Position numbers and translations under genes: made by a program
Shown: piece by piece, positions 33,601 through 42,984 of the stretch
How positions within the stretch are numbered: position 1 is the first letter of the stretch
Layout: every line of letters starts with the position of its first letter
Assembly (NCBI RefSeq): GCF_029338255.1
Contig: NZ_CP119787.1
Coordinates: 558,001-622,000 of the forward strand
DNA length: 64,000 nucleotides
Direction of reading: 5' to 3'
Origin: Haloarcula halobia
GTDB lineage: Archaea > Halobacteriota > Halobacteria > Halobacteriales > Haloarculaceae
Notes under the pieces: model-generated
Seen by the model: only the letters and a program-made list of their open reading frames with translations
Told to the model about the DNA's origin: nothing
The model's database searches: none

Positions 33601-34479
33601 ATGGAGGTCACGCTACTGGGAACGGGCGACACGACGGGCACGCCGACGGTCGGCTGTGACTGTGACACCTGTGAACGGGCGCGCGACCCCGACGCCGACC
33701 TGCGCGAGGGGGTGCGCGAGCGCGGCCTCGACCCGGATTCCGTCGAGCGCTCGCGCTTTTCGGTCTACGTCGAACACGCCGAGACCGGCCAGTCGCTGCT
33801 CGTCGACGTCAGCCCCGACTTCCGCCACCAGTTCCTCCGCGAGGGGGTCGCCCTGCCCGACGCGGCCGTCGTCACCCACGTCCACTTCGACCACCTCGAC
33901 GGCCTGGGCAACGCCTACCGCCTGTTCGAGGACCTGCCGGTGTACGCCGCCGACGAGACCGACCCGGTCACCGGCGAGAGCGTCGCCGAAGGCGTCCGGA
34001 ACCGGTATGACTACCTCGACACCGTCTCGGTCCACCCCCGGACCCCCTACGACCCCTTCACCGCTGCCGGCTTCGAGGTGACGCTCGTCCCCGTCGAACA
34101 CCCGCCGCTCTTGTGTTACGGCCTCCGCATCGCGGAACCGGAGACTGGCGCCGTCCTCGCTATCTCCGGGGACACCTGCTTCGAGATTCCCGACCGCTCC
34201 CGCGAGGTGCTGACCGGTGCCGACCTCGCGCTCGTGGAAGGACTCATCCACCCCGAGGCCTGCGAGTCCCACCCTGCCGGCGGTGCCCACCACGACGACG
34301 CGGGCGTCCCCCGGACCTTCGGGACCAAGCACATGACCCTGCGAGGCTCACGGGACTTCGCTGTGGCCATCGACCCCGCGGAGTACCGCATCGTCCACAC
34401 CGCCCACTACGTCCCCGCCGACCAGGCCTACGCCGACGACATCGCCCTCGACGGCGAGCGCTTCTCGCTCGGCGAGTAG
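33601..34479 (+). CDS. MBL-fold metallo-hydrolase (PhnP-like)
   Basis: 292 residues. N-terminal LLGTGDTTGTPTVGCDCDTC resembles PhnP, in which a Cys cluster holds a structural zinc. Catalytic THVHFDHLDGL provides the di-metal site, with later SGDT and TAHY. Likely a phosphodiesterase on cyclic or small phosphodiester substrates. 47 bp after the acidic protein, same strand. Confidence 0.88.
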   Translation: MEVTLLGTGDTTGTPTVGCDCDTCERARDPDADLREGVRERGLDPDSVERSRFSVYVEHAETGQSLLVDVSPDFRHQFLREGVALPDAAVVTHVHFDHLDGLGNAYRLFEDLPVYAADETDPVTGESVAEGVRNRYDYLDTVSVHPRTPYDPFTAAGFEVTLVPVEHPPLLCYGLRIAEPETGAVLAISGDTCFEIPDRSREVLTGADLALVEGLIHPEACESHPAGGAHHDDAGVPRTFGTKHMTLRGSRDFAVAIDPAEYRIVHTAHYVPADQAYADDIALDGERFSLGE

Positions 34480-34601
34480 GCAGCCCAGGTCGGTATCCTC
34501 GCGGTCGTCGGTCTGGCTCTACGACCCGATGACTGCTACAGTAACCACCATCGGCCGCGTCCGCCCTGGACTTTTTGTAGGATGGGGCGACCAGTGGGGA
34601 C

Positions 34602-34907
34602 ATGGACCCGCGCGGCATCGCGGAGACGGTGGGGGCGGCACTGGTCAGCAGCGCCCTCGCGGCCGCCGGCCTGTGGCTGTTCGCGGGTGTCGTCGACTGG
34701 CCGCTCGTCGGCGGCGTCGGGGCCGTCGTCGCGCTCGCGTCGGCGGCGGCCTACCGCGACCGGCCCACGCACGCGGATCTGATCGAGGACCCGGGGGACG
34801 ACGGGGCGGCCCGGCGCGGTGCGGAAAGCGACCCCGGACCGCGCCGCAGCGACCGTGAACCCGGACCGCACGACGAGGCGGGTCGGCCGCCCGACGGCGA
34901 CCGCTGA
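34602..34907 (+). CDS. Small membrane protein with charged tail
   Basis: 101 residues; two membrane helices (about 10-29 and 35-50) then a charged Asp/Arg/Gly-rich tail. TATA-like CTTTTTGTAGG upstream. Function unknown. Convergent with the DUF5787 gene, 2 bp between stops. Confidence 0.65.
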   Translation: MDPRGIAETVGAALVSSALAAAGLWLFAGVVDWPLVGGVGAVVALASAAAYRDRPTHADLIEDPGDDGAARRGAESDPGPRRSDREPGPHDEAGRPPDGDR

Positions 34908-34909
34908 AC

Positions 34910-35860
34910 TCAGCGAAACCGGTCCAGGCCGCTCTGCCGGCGCCGTCGCCCCGCCGGGTCACGCTCCCAGGGCGTCCGCTCGGCGCGCAGGGCGTCGCCG
35001 TCCACCGTCGGGGCCTCGCCGGGGTCGTAGCCCCCGCAGTCCGGTCCGCACGCCTCGCTTTCCCGGACGGGCCGCCCCTTCCAGGCACAGTGGGGCAGGC
35101 CGTCGGCGTCGGGGCGACACCGGGTGCAGTCCGGGTAGTCGAAACTCCGCCACCCCTTCGCGTAGGCGCGCTCGGCCAGCCGACGGCGGGCGCGGGCCGT
35201 CTCGGCGGCCGTGACGACCCGCACGTCGGTCCGGAGCGGGTGCTCCTCGAGGAGTTCGACGCCGCCCGCGTCGGCCGGCAGCGGCGCCGACTCGCGAACG
35301 ACCTCCCGGTCGCCGCTGTCGGGGTCGAACCGCCAGACACCGACCGCCTCGGGGATGCGGTTCAGGTGCGCGCCGGTGACGTAGTCGGCCGTCGCCAGCA
35401 CCACCCGGTCGACCAGGCCCAGCGAGACGTCGGTCCGCAACTGGGTCTCGAGGTCGCCCGGCCGGTCGAGGTCGGGCTTGTTCTCGATGGCGGTGATGCG
35501 CCCGATCCAGTTCGGATATCGGGTGGTCTGGCGGACGTAGGTGCGCCCGCCGCGGCGCTCGCGCTCGAAGAAGCCACGTTCGACGGCCAGTTCGACGGCC
35601 CGCTCGGCCCGGTCGGGGTGGCAGTCGAAGGCCGACTTCCAGTAGCGGGCCCGGCCGGGGCCCACGTCGCTCTCGATTGCCGCCGTCGGGATGCGCTCGG
35701 GGGTGATGGCCGCCCGCTCGGCGAACTCGGGGCCGGGTTCGACGACGACGGTGTCGAGGACTCGCCGGCCGTGGACGTGCCCGCCCAGTTGACGGCTCAC
35801 GAGGTGGCCCTCCCGCTCGAGGTGGGCACACAGCGCCAGTTCGAACCCGAACTCTCGCAC
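34910..35860 (-). CDS. DUF5787 protein, possible PD-(D/E)xK nuclease
   Basis: 316 residues from GTG 35860 (VREFGFELALCAHLE), which matches how this haloarchaeal family begins; the 49-residue upstream extension is low-complexity. GRITAIENKPDLDRP looks like the E-x-K core of restriction-type nucleases, and the C-terminus has CTRCRPDADGLPHC and CGPDCGGYDPG, a four-cysteine-plus cluster that could bind zinc or Fe-S, as in Cas4/AddB-like nucleases. A nuclease role is inference only. Confidence 0.75.
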   Translation of the reverse strand: MREFGFELALCAHLEREGHLVSRQLGGHVHGRRVLDTVVVEPGPEFAERAAITPERIPTAAIESDVGPGRARYWKSAFDCHPDRAERAVELAVERGFFERERRGGRTYVRQTTRYPNWIGRITAIENKPDLDRPGDLETQLRTDVSLGLVDRVVLATADYVTGAHLNRIPEAVGVWRFDPDSGDREVVRESAPLPADAGGVELLEEHPLRTDVRVVTAAETARARRRLAERAYAKGWRSFDYPDCTRCRPDADGLPHCAWKGRPVRESEACGPDCGGYDPGEAPTVDGDALRAERTPWERDPAGRRRRQSGLDRFR

Positions 35861-36142
35861 AGCGAGAGGCAGGGGCGGCAGGAACAAAAGCGGCGCGCCC
35901 GAGTGGACTCCGCTCTCGGCGGTCGGCGAACTGCCCGTCCACCCCGCTGGCCGACCGAGCGCTCCCCCGCCGCCGTCGAGGGAGCGGTCACGGGCGAGGT
36001 CATGCACCTCCTGTTGGGCTGAGACCGTCGATTTCCGTGCAGGTGGGGCACACGCAGACGCGGGGCAGAGCCCCGCGCTCCGGGCGCAAACAGTAGGTTT
36101 ATCAGGCGCACGTGGCGAAACTCAACCAAGATTACTCCCGAA

Positions 36143-37375
36143 ATGACATCGAACAACCAACCGGAGGTGAACATCGGACTCGTCGGCCACGTCGACCACG
36201 GCAAGACGACGCTCGTCCAGGCCCTGTCCGGCGAGTGGACCGACCAGCACTCCGAGGAGATGAAGCGCGGGATCTCTATCCGGCTCGGCTACGCCGACGC
36301 CACCTTCCGTCGCTGTCCCGAGGCCGAGGAGCCCGAGGCGTTCACCGTCGAGGAACACTGCGAGGACCACGACGTCGACACCGAGCACCTCCGGACGGTG
36401 TCGTTCGTCGACGCCCCCGGCCACGAGACGCTGATGGCGACGATGCTCTCCGGGGCGGCCATCATGGACGGAGCTGTTCTGGTCATCTCCGCGACCGAAC
36501 CCGTCCCGCAGGCCCAGACCGAAGAGCACCTCAGCGCGCTGGACATCATCGGCATCGACAACATCGTCATCGCCCAGAACAAGGTCGACCTCGTCGACGC
36601 CGAGCGGGCGAAACAGAACTACGAGCAGATCAAGGAGTTCGTCGCGGGGACCGTCGCCGAGGACGCACCCATCGTCCCCATCAGCGCCGGCCAGGAGGCC
36701 AACGTCGACCTGCTCATCGACGCCATCGAGCGCGAGATTCCCACGCCCGAACGCGACCCGGACGCCGACGCCCGGATGATGGTCGCCCGGTCGTTCGACA
36801 TCAACCGGCCCGGCACCACCTGGGAGGACCTCATGGGCGGCGTCCTCGGGGGGTCGCTGGTCCGCGGACAGCTGGAGGCCGACGACGAGATCGAACTGCG
36901 CCCGGGCCGCGAGGTCGAGGAGGGCGGCCAGTCCGAGTGGCGCCCCGTCACCACGGAGGTCCGCTCGCTGCAGTCGGGCGGGGAGTTCGTCGACACGGTC
37001 ACGCCCGGTGGCCTGCTCGGCGTCGGCACCGGCCTGGACCCCTCCATCACGAAGGGCGACGCGCTGGCCGGCCAGGTCGCCGGCCCGCCCGGCAGTCTCC
37101 CGCCGACTCACGAGCAGTTCACGATGGACGTCGACCTGCTCGAGCGCATCGTCGGCGACGACGGCGGCGAGGTCGAGGAGATCTCGACCGGGGAACCGCT
37201 GATGCTCACCATCGGCACGGCGACGACGGTCGGCGCGGTCACCAGCGCCCGTGAGGGCGAGTGCGAGCTCTCGCTCAAGCGCCCGGTCTGTGCCGAAGCA
37301 GGCGCGAAGATCGCCATCAACCGCCGTGTCGGCGCGCGCTGGCGGCTCATCGGCGTCGGCACGCTGCGGGGATGA
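36143..37375 (+). CDS. eif2g: Translation initiation factor aIF2 subunit gamma
   Basis: 410 residues. GTPase core of aIF2 that brings initiator Met-tRNA to the 30S subunit. G1 [10 protein letters not shown]3 DAPGHE, G4 NKVD, then two beta-barrels ending in [17 protein letters not shown]. The zinc-knuckle region keeps only two cysteines ([12 protein letters not shown] and EEHCED). TATA-like GGTTTATCAGG about 45 bp upstream. First gene of the operon with PIN, rpoE1, spt4 and dephospho-CoA kinase. Confidence 0.97.
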   Translation: MTSNNQPEVNIGLVGHVDHGKTTLVQALSGEWTDQHSEEMKRGISIRLGYADATFRRCPEAEEPEAFTVEEHCEDHDVDTEHLRTVSFVDAPGHETLMATMLSGAAIMDGAVLVISATEPVPQAQTEEHLSALDIIGIDNIVIAQNKVDLVDAERAKQNYEQIKEFVAGTVAEDAPIVPISAGQEANVDLLIDAIEREIPTPERDPDADARMMVARSFDINRPGTTWEDLMGGVLGGSLVRGQLEADDEIELRPGREVEEGGQSEWRPVTTEVRSLQSGGEFVDTVTPGGLLGVGTGLDPSITKGDALAGQVAGPPGSLPPTHEQFTMDVDLLERIVGDDGGEVEEISTGEPLMLTIGTATTVGAVTSAREGECELSLKRPVCAEAGAKIAINRRVGARWRLIGVGTLRG

Positions 37376-37746
37376 TAGTGCTGGACACGAACGCGCTGAT
37401 GATGCCGGTCGAGTGCGACGTCAGAGTCTTCGAGGAACTCGACCGACTCGCCGCCGACGGCGAGTACGCCGTCCCCGAGGCGGTCGTCGAGGAACTCGAG
37501 AAACTGGCCGACGGCGCCGGGATGGAGGCGACGGCGGCGTCGGTCGGCCGGGACCTCCTCGACCGCGTCGCCGTGGTCGAGACAGCGGCCGACTACGCCG
37601 ACGACGCGGTGGTGGAACTGGCGACGCGCGACGCGGCGACACACGCGGTCACGAACGACGCGCCCCTCAGACGGCGCCTGCTCGACGCGGGCGTTCCAGT
37701 AATTAGTTTAAGGGGCCGGAACAAACTGGGTATCACTCAACCATAA
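37372..37746 (+). CDS. PIN-domain protein (Fcf1/Utp24-like)
   Basis: 124 residues. [22 protein letters not shown] and [10 protein letters not shown] supply acidic residues of a PIN nuclease, matching the archaeal Fcf1-like protein next to eif2g, related to eukaryotic rRNA-processing nucleases. The start overlaps the eif2g stop (ATGA). Likely acts in 16S rRNA maturation (inference from relatives). Confidence 0.88.
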   Translation: MIVLDTNALMMPVECDVRVFEELDRLAADGEYAVPEAVVEELEKLADGAGMEATAASVGRDLLDRVAVVETAADYADDAVVELATRDAATHAVTNDAPLRRRLLDAGVPVISLRGRNKLGITQP

Positions 37747-37747
37747 C

Positions 37748-38326
37748 ATGTACAAACGGGTACGCTTACGCGACACGGTAGAAGTCCCGCCACGACACCT
37801 GGCGGACGTCGGCCCGGAGCTGGTCAAACGGCTCCTGCAGGACAAGCTCGAGGGACGGATGGACGAGGACGTCGGTAGCGTCGTCACCGTCATCGACGTC
37901 AAGGACATCGGCGACGGCGCAGTGTTGCCGAACAAGCCCGGCGTCTACTACGAGGCCGAGTTCGACGCCCTGACCTTCGACCCACAGATGCAGGAAGTGG
38001 TCGACGGCGAGGTCGTCGAGGTCGTCAACTTCGGGGCCTTCGTCGGCATCGGCCCCGTCGACGGGCTGTTGCACGTCTCCCAGATCTCCGACGAGTATCT
38101 CGCCTACGACGAGGAGAACCAGCAACTCGCCTCCCGGGAGTCCAACCGGACCCTGGGCGTCGGTGACGCCGTCCGGGCCCGCATCGTCACCAAGAGCATC
38201 GACGAGCGCAACCCGCGGGACTCCAAGATCGGCCTGACGGCCAAACAGGTCGGCCTGGGCAAGCACGGCTGGCTCCAGGAGGACCGCGAGAAACGCGAGA
38301 GCCCGGCGGAAGCCGGTGATTCCTGA
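37748..38326 (+). CDS. rpoE1: RNA polymerase subunit Rpo7 (E')
   Basis: 192 residues. Forms the stalk of RNA polymerase with Rpo4. N-terminal RNP-like domain (MYKRVRLRDTVEVPPRH) and C-terminal S1 domain (VVNFGAFVGIGPVDGLLHVS). 1 bp after the PIN gene stop; its stop overlaps the spt4 ATG by one base. Confidence 0.97.
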   Translation: MYKRVRLRDTVEVPPRHLADVGPELVKRLLQDKLEGRMDEDVGSVVTVIDVKDIGDGAVLPNKPGVYYEAEFDALTFDPQMQEVVDGEVVEVVNFGAFVGIGPVDGLLHVSQISDEYLAYDEENQQLASRESNRTLGVGDAVRARIVTKSIDERNPRDSKIGLTAKQVGLGKHGWLQEDREKRESPAEAGDS

Positions 38327-38523
38327 TGGCGGACCGGCTCGTCTGTCGCGACTGTCACCGCGTCCAGGGCGCCGAGGTCGAGAGCCAGTGTGAGGCCTGT
38401 GGCGGCACGTCGCTGACCGAGGACTGGGCGGGGTACGTCGTCATCGCCCACCCCGAGGAATCCGAGATCGCCCGCGAGATGGAGGTCACGGAGCCGGGCC
38501 AGTACGCGCTGAAGGTCCGCTGA
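38326..38523 (+). CDS. spt4: Transcription elongation factor Spt4 (RpoE'')
   Basis: 65 residues. Zinc-binding CRDC and CEACG pairs, then DWAGYVVIAHPEESEIA typical of Spt4. Works with Spt5 as the processivity clamp of RNA polymerase. Coupled to rpoE1 through TGATG. Confidence 0.96.
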   Translation: MADRLVCRDCHRVQGAEVESQCEACGGTSLTEDWAGYVVIAHPEESEIAREMEVTEPGQYALKVR

Positions 38524-38525
38524 GC

Positions 38526-39065
38526 GTGGCCGACGTCGTCCTCGAACTCCCGGAGGACCTGCGAGGCGAACTCAAGGAGCCCTTTGGCTCGCTGCATACC
38601 GACGCGGCGACGCTGCTTTCTGTCGCCGGCGACCCGCTGGTCGCCGTCGGCGACATCGTCACCTACCACCTGCTCGAGGCTGGCCGGGTCCCGGACGTCG
38701 CCTTCGTCGACGAGCGCACCAAGCGGACCGCCGTCGACGAGGAGGTCCGGGCGGCCGTCGCCGGGTTCGACCGCCGCGTCGACGTCGAGAACCCGCCGGC
38801 GACGCTCACGCGGGACCTGCTCTCGGCGCTCGTCACCGCGCTCGAGACCGACGGGACCACGCTCGTCCACGTCGACGGCGAGGAGGACCTGGCGGCGCTC
38901 CCGGCGATTCTCGCCGTCCCCGCCGGCGGGGTCGTGGTCTACGGCCAGCCCGACGAGGGGATGGTGCTCGTCAGGGGCGACGCGGCGACCACCGAACGGG
39001 TGGAGGCGCTACTCGACCGGATGGACGGCGACGCAGCACTGGCTCGCTCGCTGCTGTCCGACTGA
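38526..39065 (+). CDS. GTP-dependent dephospho-CoA kinase
   Basis: 179 residues, PF04019 (formerly DUF359). Performs the last step of CoA synthesis in archaea with GTP. SVAGDPLVAVGDIVTYHLLEA and VDGEEDLAALPAILA...GQPDEGMVLV are the family blocks. Starts at GTG 38526 and follows spt4 after 2 bp. Last gene of the operon here; the ribosomal genes rps24e and rps27ae that often follow are not found. Confidence 0.93.
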   Translation: MADVVLELPEDLRGELKEPFGSLHTDAATLLSVAGDPLVAVGDIVTYHLLEAGRVPDVAFVDERTKRTAVDEEVRAAVAGFDRRVDVENPPATLTRDLLSALVTALETDGTTLVHVDGEEDLAALPAILAVPAGGVVVYGQPDEGMVLVRGDAATTERVEALLDRMDGDAALARSLLSD

Positions 39066-39221
39066 CTACTCGGGACGGGGCACGCTCAGGTTCTGCATCT
39101 CGGCCCCACACTTCTCGCAGGTCACTGCGGAGAGCTCGCTACAGAGGCGCGTCCCGCAGTCGGGGCACTCGAAGAGTCGCTCGTTGTCGTCACACGGTGC
39201 CGGGTCTGACCAGGTTGGCAT
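39066..39221 (-). CDS. Rubrerythrin-like zinc-ribbon micro-protein
   Basis: 51 residues, CPDCGTRLC and CEKCGAEMQNL, a rubredoxin-type metal site as in haloarchaeal 'rubrerythrin-like domain' proteins. Its stop abuts that of the kinase gene on the other strand. Possibly a redox or zinc protein. Confidence 0.8.
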   Translation of the reverse strand: MPTWSDPAPCDDNERLFECPDCGTRLCSELSAVTCEKCGAEMQNLSVPRPE

Positions 39222-39309
39222 CCTTGAGCGTAATACCTCGCGAATGCGCTTAAACTTTGGTATGGAGTCGCATACCGTGGACGAACGTCCACCGACGGTG
39301 GACGAACGG

Positions 39310-40338
39310 TCACTCCAGCAGGTGGACGTGCCGGACCAGCGACCGGTGGACCCGCCGCTCGAAGCGGTCGGCGAGCGTCCACCCGGCGGTCTCGGCGGCC
39401 GCCGTCCACTCGCGGTCGGCGACCAGGACACAGCGGTCGGCGACTCGCCGTGCCTCGGCGAGCGCACCGGAAACGAGGGGGTCGAGGTCGCCCTCGATGC
39501 GGGACTGGCGGCCGTAGGGCGCGTCGAAGACGACGGCGTCGACGGCGTCGTCAGCGAGGGGCAGGCGCGCGGCGTCGGCCCGGAGGAGGTCCCAGCGGCC
39601 GGGTGGGGGGCCTGAACCGTCCGGGTGACTGGTTGCCGGGAGGCCGTGGCGCAGGTTCTCGCGCGTCCCGCGCACCATCTTTTCCTGTGCGTCGCTCCCG
39701 ACTACGTCGGCGCCGACGAGGCCCGCCTCGAGCAGGATGCCGCCGGTGCCACACATCGGGTCGAGCACCGTCGCGCCGGGCCGGGCGCCCGCGAGGTTGA
39801 CCAGCGCGCGCGCCTCCAGCGGGTCCATGCTCCCGGGCTGGAAGAACGGCCGGTCGGTGGGCTGGCGCTCGCCGAAGTCCCGGTGGCTCTCGACGGCGAG
39901 CCACCCCAGCGCACAGCAGGCCTCGCCCGCGTCGGACTCCTCGTCGCCCGCGGGGTCGGCGAAGTAGGCGTAGAGCGTGTGGTCGGGGGTCTCCAGGTCG
40001 ACGGCGAACCCGCGGTCCGTGAGGGCGCCGCCCAGCGCCCGCTCGGCCGCCTGCGTGTCGACGTCGGTGCTCCCCCTGACGTCGACGGCACGCACCGCGA
40101 CGGTCCCCGAGCGGTCGACGCTCGCCGTCTCGAGTACGGCCCGCGCGCTCTCGACGTCCGGGTCGCCGGTCCCGACGAGTTCGCAGGCTCGATGCGTGTA
40201 GGCGAGCGACGCCACGCGGTCGGTGACCCCGCGGGCCGTCGCCAGGCCGGGCGCGAGCGGCGTGACGGCGCTGGCGGCACTCGTGGCCTCCCGGGTCGCG
40301 AACGCGTCGTCCTGCCCGCCGAGTTCGAGCACGTACAC
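39310..40338 (-). CDS. trmG10: tRNA (guanine-10,N2)-dimethyltransferase
   Basis: 342 residues. THUMP domain in the first 150 residues and a Rossmann SAM-dependent methyltransferase with VLDPMCGTGGILLEAG (motif I) and VFDAPYGRQS (motif IV, the catalytic D-P/A-P-Y). Methylates G10 of tRNA. Starts at GTG 40338, which gives the family N-terminus YVLELGGQDDAFA. Divergent from tbp. Confidence 0.93.
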   Translation of the reverse strand: MYVLELGGQDDAFATREATSAASAVTPLAPGLATARGVTDRVASLAYTHRACELVGTGDPDVESARAVLETASVDRSGTVAVRAVDVRGSTDVDTQAAERALGGALTDRGFAVDLETPDHTLYAYFADPAGDEESDAGEACCALGWLAVESHRDFGERQPTDRPFFQPGSMDPLEARALVNLAGARPGATVLDPMCGTGGILLEAGLVGADVVGSDAQEKMVRGTRENLRHGLPATSHPDGSGPPPGRWDLLRADAARLPLADDAVDAVVFDAPYGRQSRIEGDLDPLVSGALAEARRVADRCVLVADREWTAAAETAGWTLADRFERRVHRSLVRHVHLLE

Positions 40339-40462
40339 GCCGCTACTGTCCGTCCGGACGGCTATCAGCGTGCCGGTCCGCGCCGTCCGGGTCGGATATA
40401 AACAGTTCCTCTCAGCGGTGTGACTGGTGTGACCGGCGACGTGTCAGTCTACGCCATGAACC

Positions 40463-40470
40463 TTTATAAA
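40463..40470 (+). promoter_or_regulatory. TATA box of tbp
   Basis: TTTATAAA about 28-35 bp before ATG 40498. A strong haloarchaeal core promoter, so the mRNA is nearly leaderless. Confidence 0.7.
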
Positions 40471-40497
40471 CCTTAAATACGTGATTTAAATCGAGAT

Positions 40498-41058
40498 ATG
40501 GTTGACCCCAAGGAGACCATCAACATCGAAAACGTCGTCGCCTCGACTGGAATCGGGCAGGAACTCGACCTTCAGAGCGTGGCGATGGACCTCGAGGGTG
40601 CCGACTACGACCCCGAACAGTTCCCCGGCCTCGTCTATCGGACACAGGACCCGAAATCCGCGGCGCTGATATTCCGGTCCGGCAAGATCGTCTGCACCGG
40701 CGCGAAGTCCACCGACGACGTCCACCAGAGTCTGCGCATCGTCTTCGACAAACTCCGCGACCTCAACATCGAGGTCGACGACGACCCCGAGATCGTCGTC
40801 CAGAACATCGTCACGTCGGCGGACCTCGGTCGAAACCTCAACCTGAACGCCATCGCGATCGGGCTGGGACTGGAGAACATCGAGTACGAGCCCGAGCAGT
40901 TCCCCGGGCTCGTCTACCGCCTCGACGACCCCGACGTCGTCGCGCTCCTCTTTGGTTCGGGCAAACTCGTCATCACCGGCGGCAAGAAGCCCGACGACGC
41001 CAAGGAGGCCGTCGACAAGATCGTCTCCCGCCTCGAGGAACTGGGCCTGCTCGACTGA
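40498..41058 (+). CDS. tbp: TATA-box binding protein
   Basis: 186 residues in two direct repeats of about 85 (EQFPGLVYRTQDPKSAALIF and EQFPGLVYRLDDPDVVALLF). Saddle-shaped general transcription factor that recruits TFB and RNA polymerase. Acidic tail short. Haloarchaea often have several tbp copies; this one lies with core transcription/translation genes, fitting the housekeeping copy. Confidence 0.97.
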   Translation: MVDPKETINIENVVASTGIGQELDLQSVAMDLEGADYDPEQFPGLVYRTQDPKSAALIFRSGKIVCTGAKSTDDVHQSLRIVFDKLRDLNIEVDDDPEIVVQNIVTSADLGRNLNLNAIAIGLGLENIEYEPEQFPGLVYRLDDPDVVALLFGSGKLVITGGKKPDDAKEAVDKIVSRLEELGLLD

Positions 41059-41163
41059 CCCGGGTCGTCCCGGTGTCAGCGACGGGCCAGCGACTGCTCC
41101 GTGCCCGGTGGGCTGCCGTCGACAGAACAAAACGCACAAACGCTCCCCCGCCGAATCACGGGT

Positions 41164-41553
41164 ATGCTCCAGGGTGGGACGCCGAGTCTGACCGGCGGCG
41201 GGATTCTGGCCGTCGTCGTGACACTGCTGGTCACCTGGCTGTTCTACGCGGTGACGCTGCACCTGGCGGCGACGTTCTTCGTCGGCGACGTGCCCAGCCA
41301 GCTGGCCGCGAAGGCGGCCGTGTTGCCCGCGGTGGTCTCCCTGCTGCTCCAGCGCTTCGGGGTCGAGGCCGGCGTCGTCTCACCGAGCCTCGGTGTCCTC
41401 GTCGTCGTCGTCCTCACGCTCGTCGCCGACGGCATCGCCGTCAGCGCCGTCTACCGCCTCTCGACGCGTTCGACGGCGCCGCTGGTCGCGCTCCACTTCG
41501 CCTTCGCGGCGGTGCTTGGCTTCGCGCTCAACAACATCTTCGGGCTGATCTGA
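41164..41553 (+). CDS. Four-helix membrane protein
   Basis: 129 residues, about four membrane helices (13-38, 45-62, 70-92, 105-127). Immediately followed by the MFS gene (ATG two bases after the stop), so the two form an operon. Family not recognised. Confidence 0.75.
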   Translation: MLQGGTPSLTGGGILAVVVTLLVTWLFYAVTLHLAATFFVGDVPSQLAAKAAVLPAVVSLLLQRFGVEAGVVSPSLGVLVVVVLTLVADGIAVSAVYRLSTRSTAPLVALHFAFAAVLGFALNNIFGLI

Positions 41554-41554
41554 G

Positions 41555-42793
41555 ATGAACGGCAACGACCGTGCCATCGTCACCTTCACCGGTGTCGCCC
41601 ACGCGCTCGTCCACACCTACGAGCTCTCGATTCCCATCCTCGTGGTCGTCTGGCTCACCGAGTTCCCCGTGACGACCGCGCTCGTCGGGACCGTCGTCGC
41701 CGTCGGCTACGCACTCTTTGGCATCGGGTCGCTCCCCGGCGGCGTCCTCGCGGACCGCTTCGGACCGAACCGCCTCGTCACGCTCTGTCTCGCCGGCATG
41801 GGCGGCTCCTTCCTCCTGTTGAGCCTCGCGCCGGGCATCCCGACCATCGCGCTCGCGCTCGCCCTGTGGGGCGTCTCGGCCAGCGTCTACCATCCGGCGG
41901 GGCTCGCGCTCATCTCGACGGGCGTCCAGGACCGCGGCTCCGGGTTCGCCTACCACGGGATGGCCGGCAACGCCGGCATCGCGCTGGGGCCCCTCCTGAC
42001 CGCCGTGCTCCTGCTGGCCTTCGAGTGGCGACTCGTCACGGCGCTGCTGGTCGTCCCGGCGGGCCTCGCCGTCGTGTACGCGACGACCGTCGAGTTCGAC
42101 GAGACGGCGGCGGTGAGCACCGACGGCGGCACGCCCGACGAGTCCCCCGCGTCGATCGCCGGCTTCCTCGCCAACTCGCGGGCCCTCTTTACCGCCGGGT
42201 TCACCGTCGCCCTCCTGGTCGTGATGAGCAACGGGCTGTTCTACCGGGGTATCCTCACGTTCCTGCCGGACGTCCTGGGTGGCTTCCTCCCGCCGGTGAC
42301 GGATTACGTCCAGCTGTTCGACCCCGGGAGCCCGCTGGCCGAGAAGTTCGACCTGGCATCCTACCTCTACGCCGGCCTGCTCACCGTCGGCATCGGCGGC
42401 CAGTACGTCGGCGGCAAACTCACCGACCGCATCCCCGTCGAGGTCGGCCTGCTCGTGATCTTCGGCGGCCTCGCGGTCGTCTCGGCGCTGTTCGTCCCGG
42501 CCGCGGAGGCCGGGATTTTGCCACTCCTCGCAGTGAGCGTCGCGCTCGGCTTCCTGCTGTTTGCCGTCCAGCCGCTGTATCAGGCGACCATCGCCGAGTA
42601 CAGTCCGCCCGGTGATCGCGGGCTCTCCTACGGCTACACGTACCTGGCGAACTTCGGCGTCGGCGCTGCGGGGGCCGCCATCTCGGGCTACCTCCTGACC
42701 GTCCTCGACGTCAGCGGGACGTTCCTCACGCTCGCGTTGCTTCCCGTGGCCGGCTTCGTCTTGGCGGCGGTGCTGTGGCGACTGGACGAGTGA
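41555..42793 (+). CDS. MFS transporter
   Basis: 412 residues, about 12 membrane helices in two six-helix halves. ADRFGPNRLVT is the cytoplasmic loop 2-3 motif and GGKLTDRIPVE its counterpart in the second half. Substrate unknown; could be an efflux or metabolite carrier. Coupled to the small membrane protein upstream. Confidence 0.9.
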   Translation: MNGNDRAIVTFTGVAHALVHTYELSIPILVVVWLTEFPVTTALVGTVVAVGYALFGIGSLPGGVLADRFGPNRLVTLCLAGMGGSFLLLSLAPGIPTIALALALWGVSASVYHPAGLALISTGVQDRGSGFAYHGMAGNAGIALGPLLTAVLLLAFEWRLVTALLVVPAGLAVVYATTVEFDETAAVSTDGGTPDESPASIAGFLANSRALFTAGFTVALLVVMSNGLFYRGILTFLPDVLGGFLPPVTDYVQLFDPGSPLAEKFDLASYLYAGLLTVGIGGQYVGGKLTDRIPVEVGLLVIFGGLAVVSALFVPAAEAGILPLLAVSVALGFLLFAVQPLYQATIAEYSPPGDRGLSYGYTYLANFGVGAAGAAISGYLLTVLDVSGTFLTLALLPVAGFVLAAVLWRLDE

Positions 42794-42984
42794 GAGTCGG
42801 CTCTGTCGACCCCCTCGGGGGCGTGCGCCGGTCGAGTCGTCCGCACTCGCCACTTCGGATACCGGTCGAGTGCGTCCGCCCCGAGCGTGGGCCGGCCTGT
42901 CGCTCGCAGGACGCGACCGAATCAGCGACGAGGGCGGTTCGTCGGCCAGACGACCGTCGTCGCAACGCTGCCTGGCGGCCGTGA

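Noticed and set aside
42794-42984. Gene between the two convergent MFS genes
   Set aside because: Several short frames exist but none has a start context, motif or reasonable composition; probably only the two transcripts' ends.
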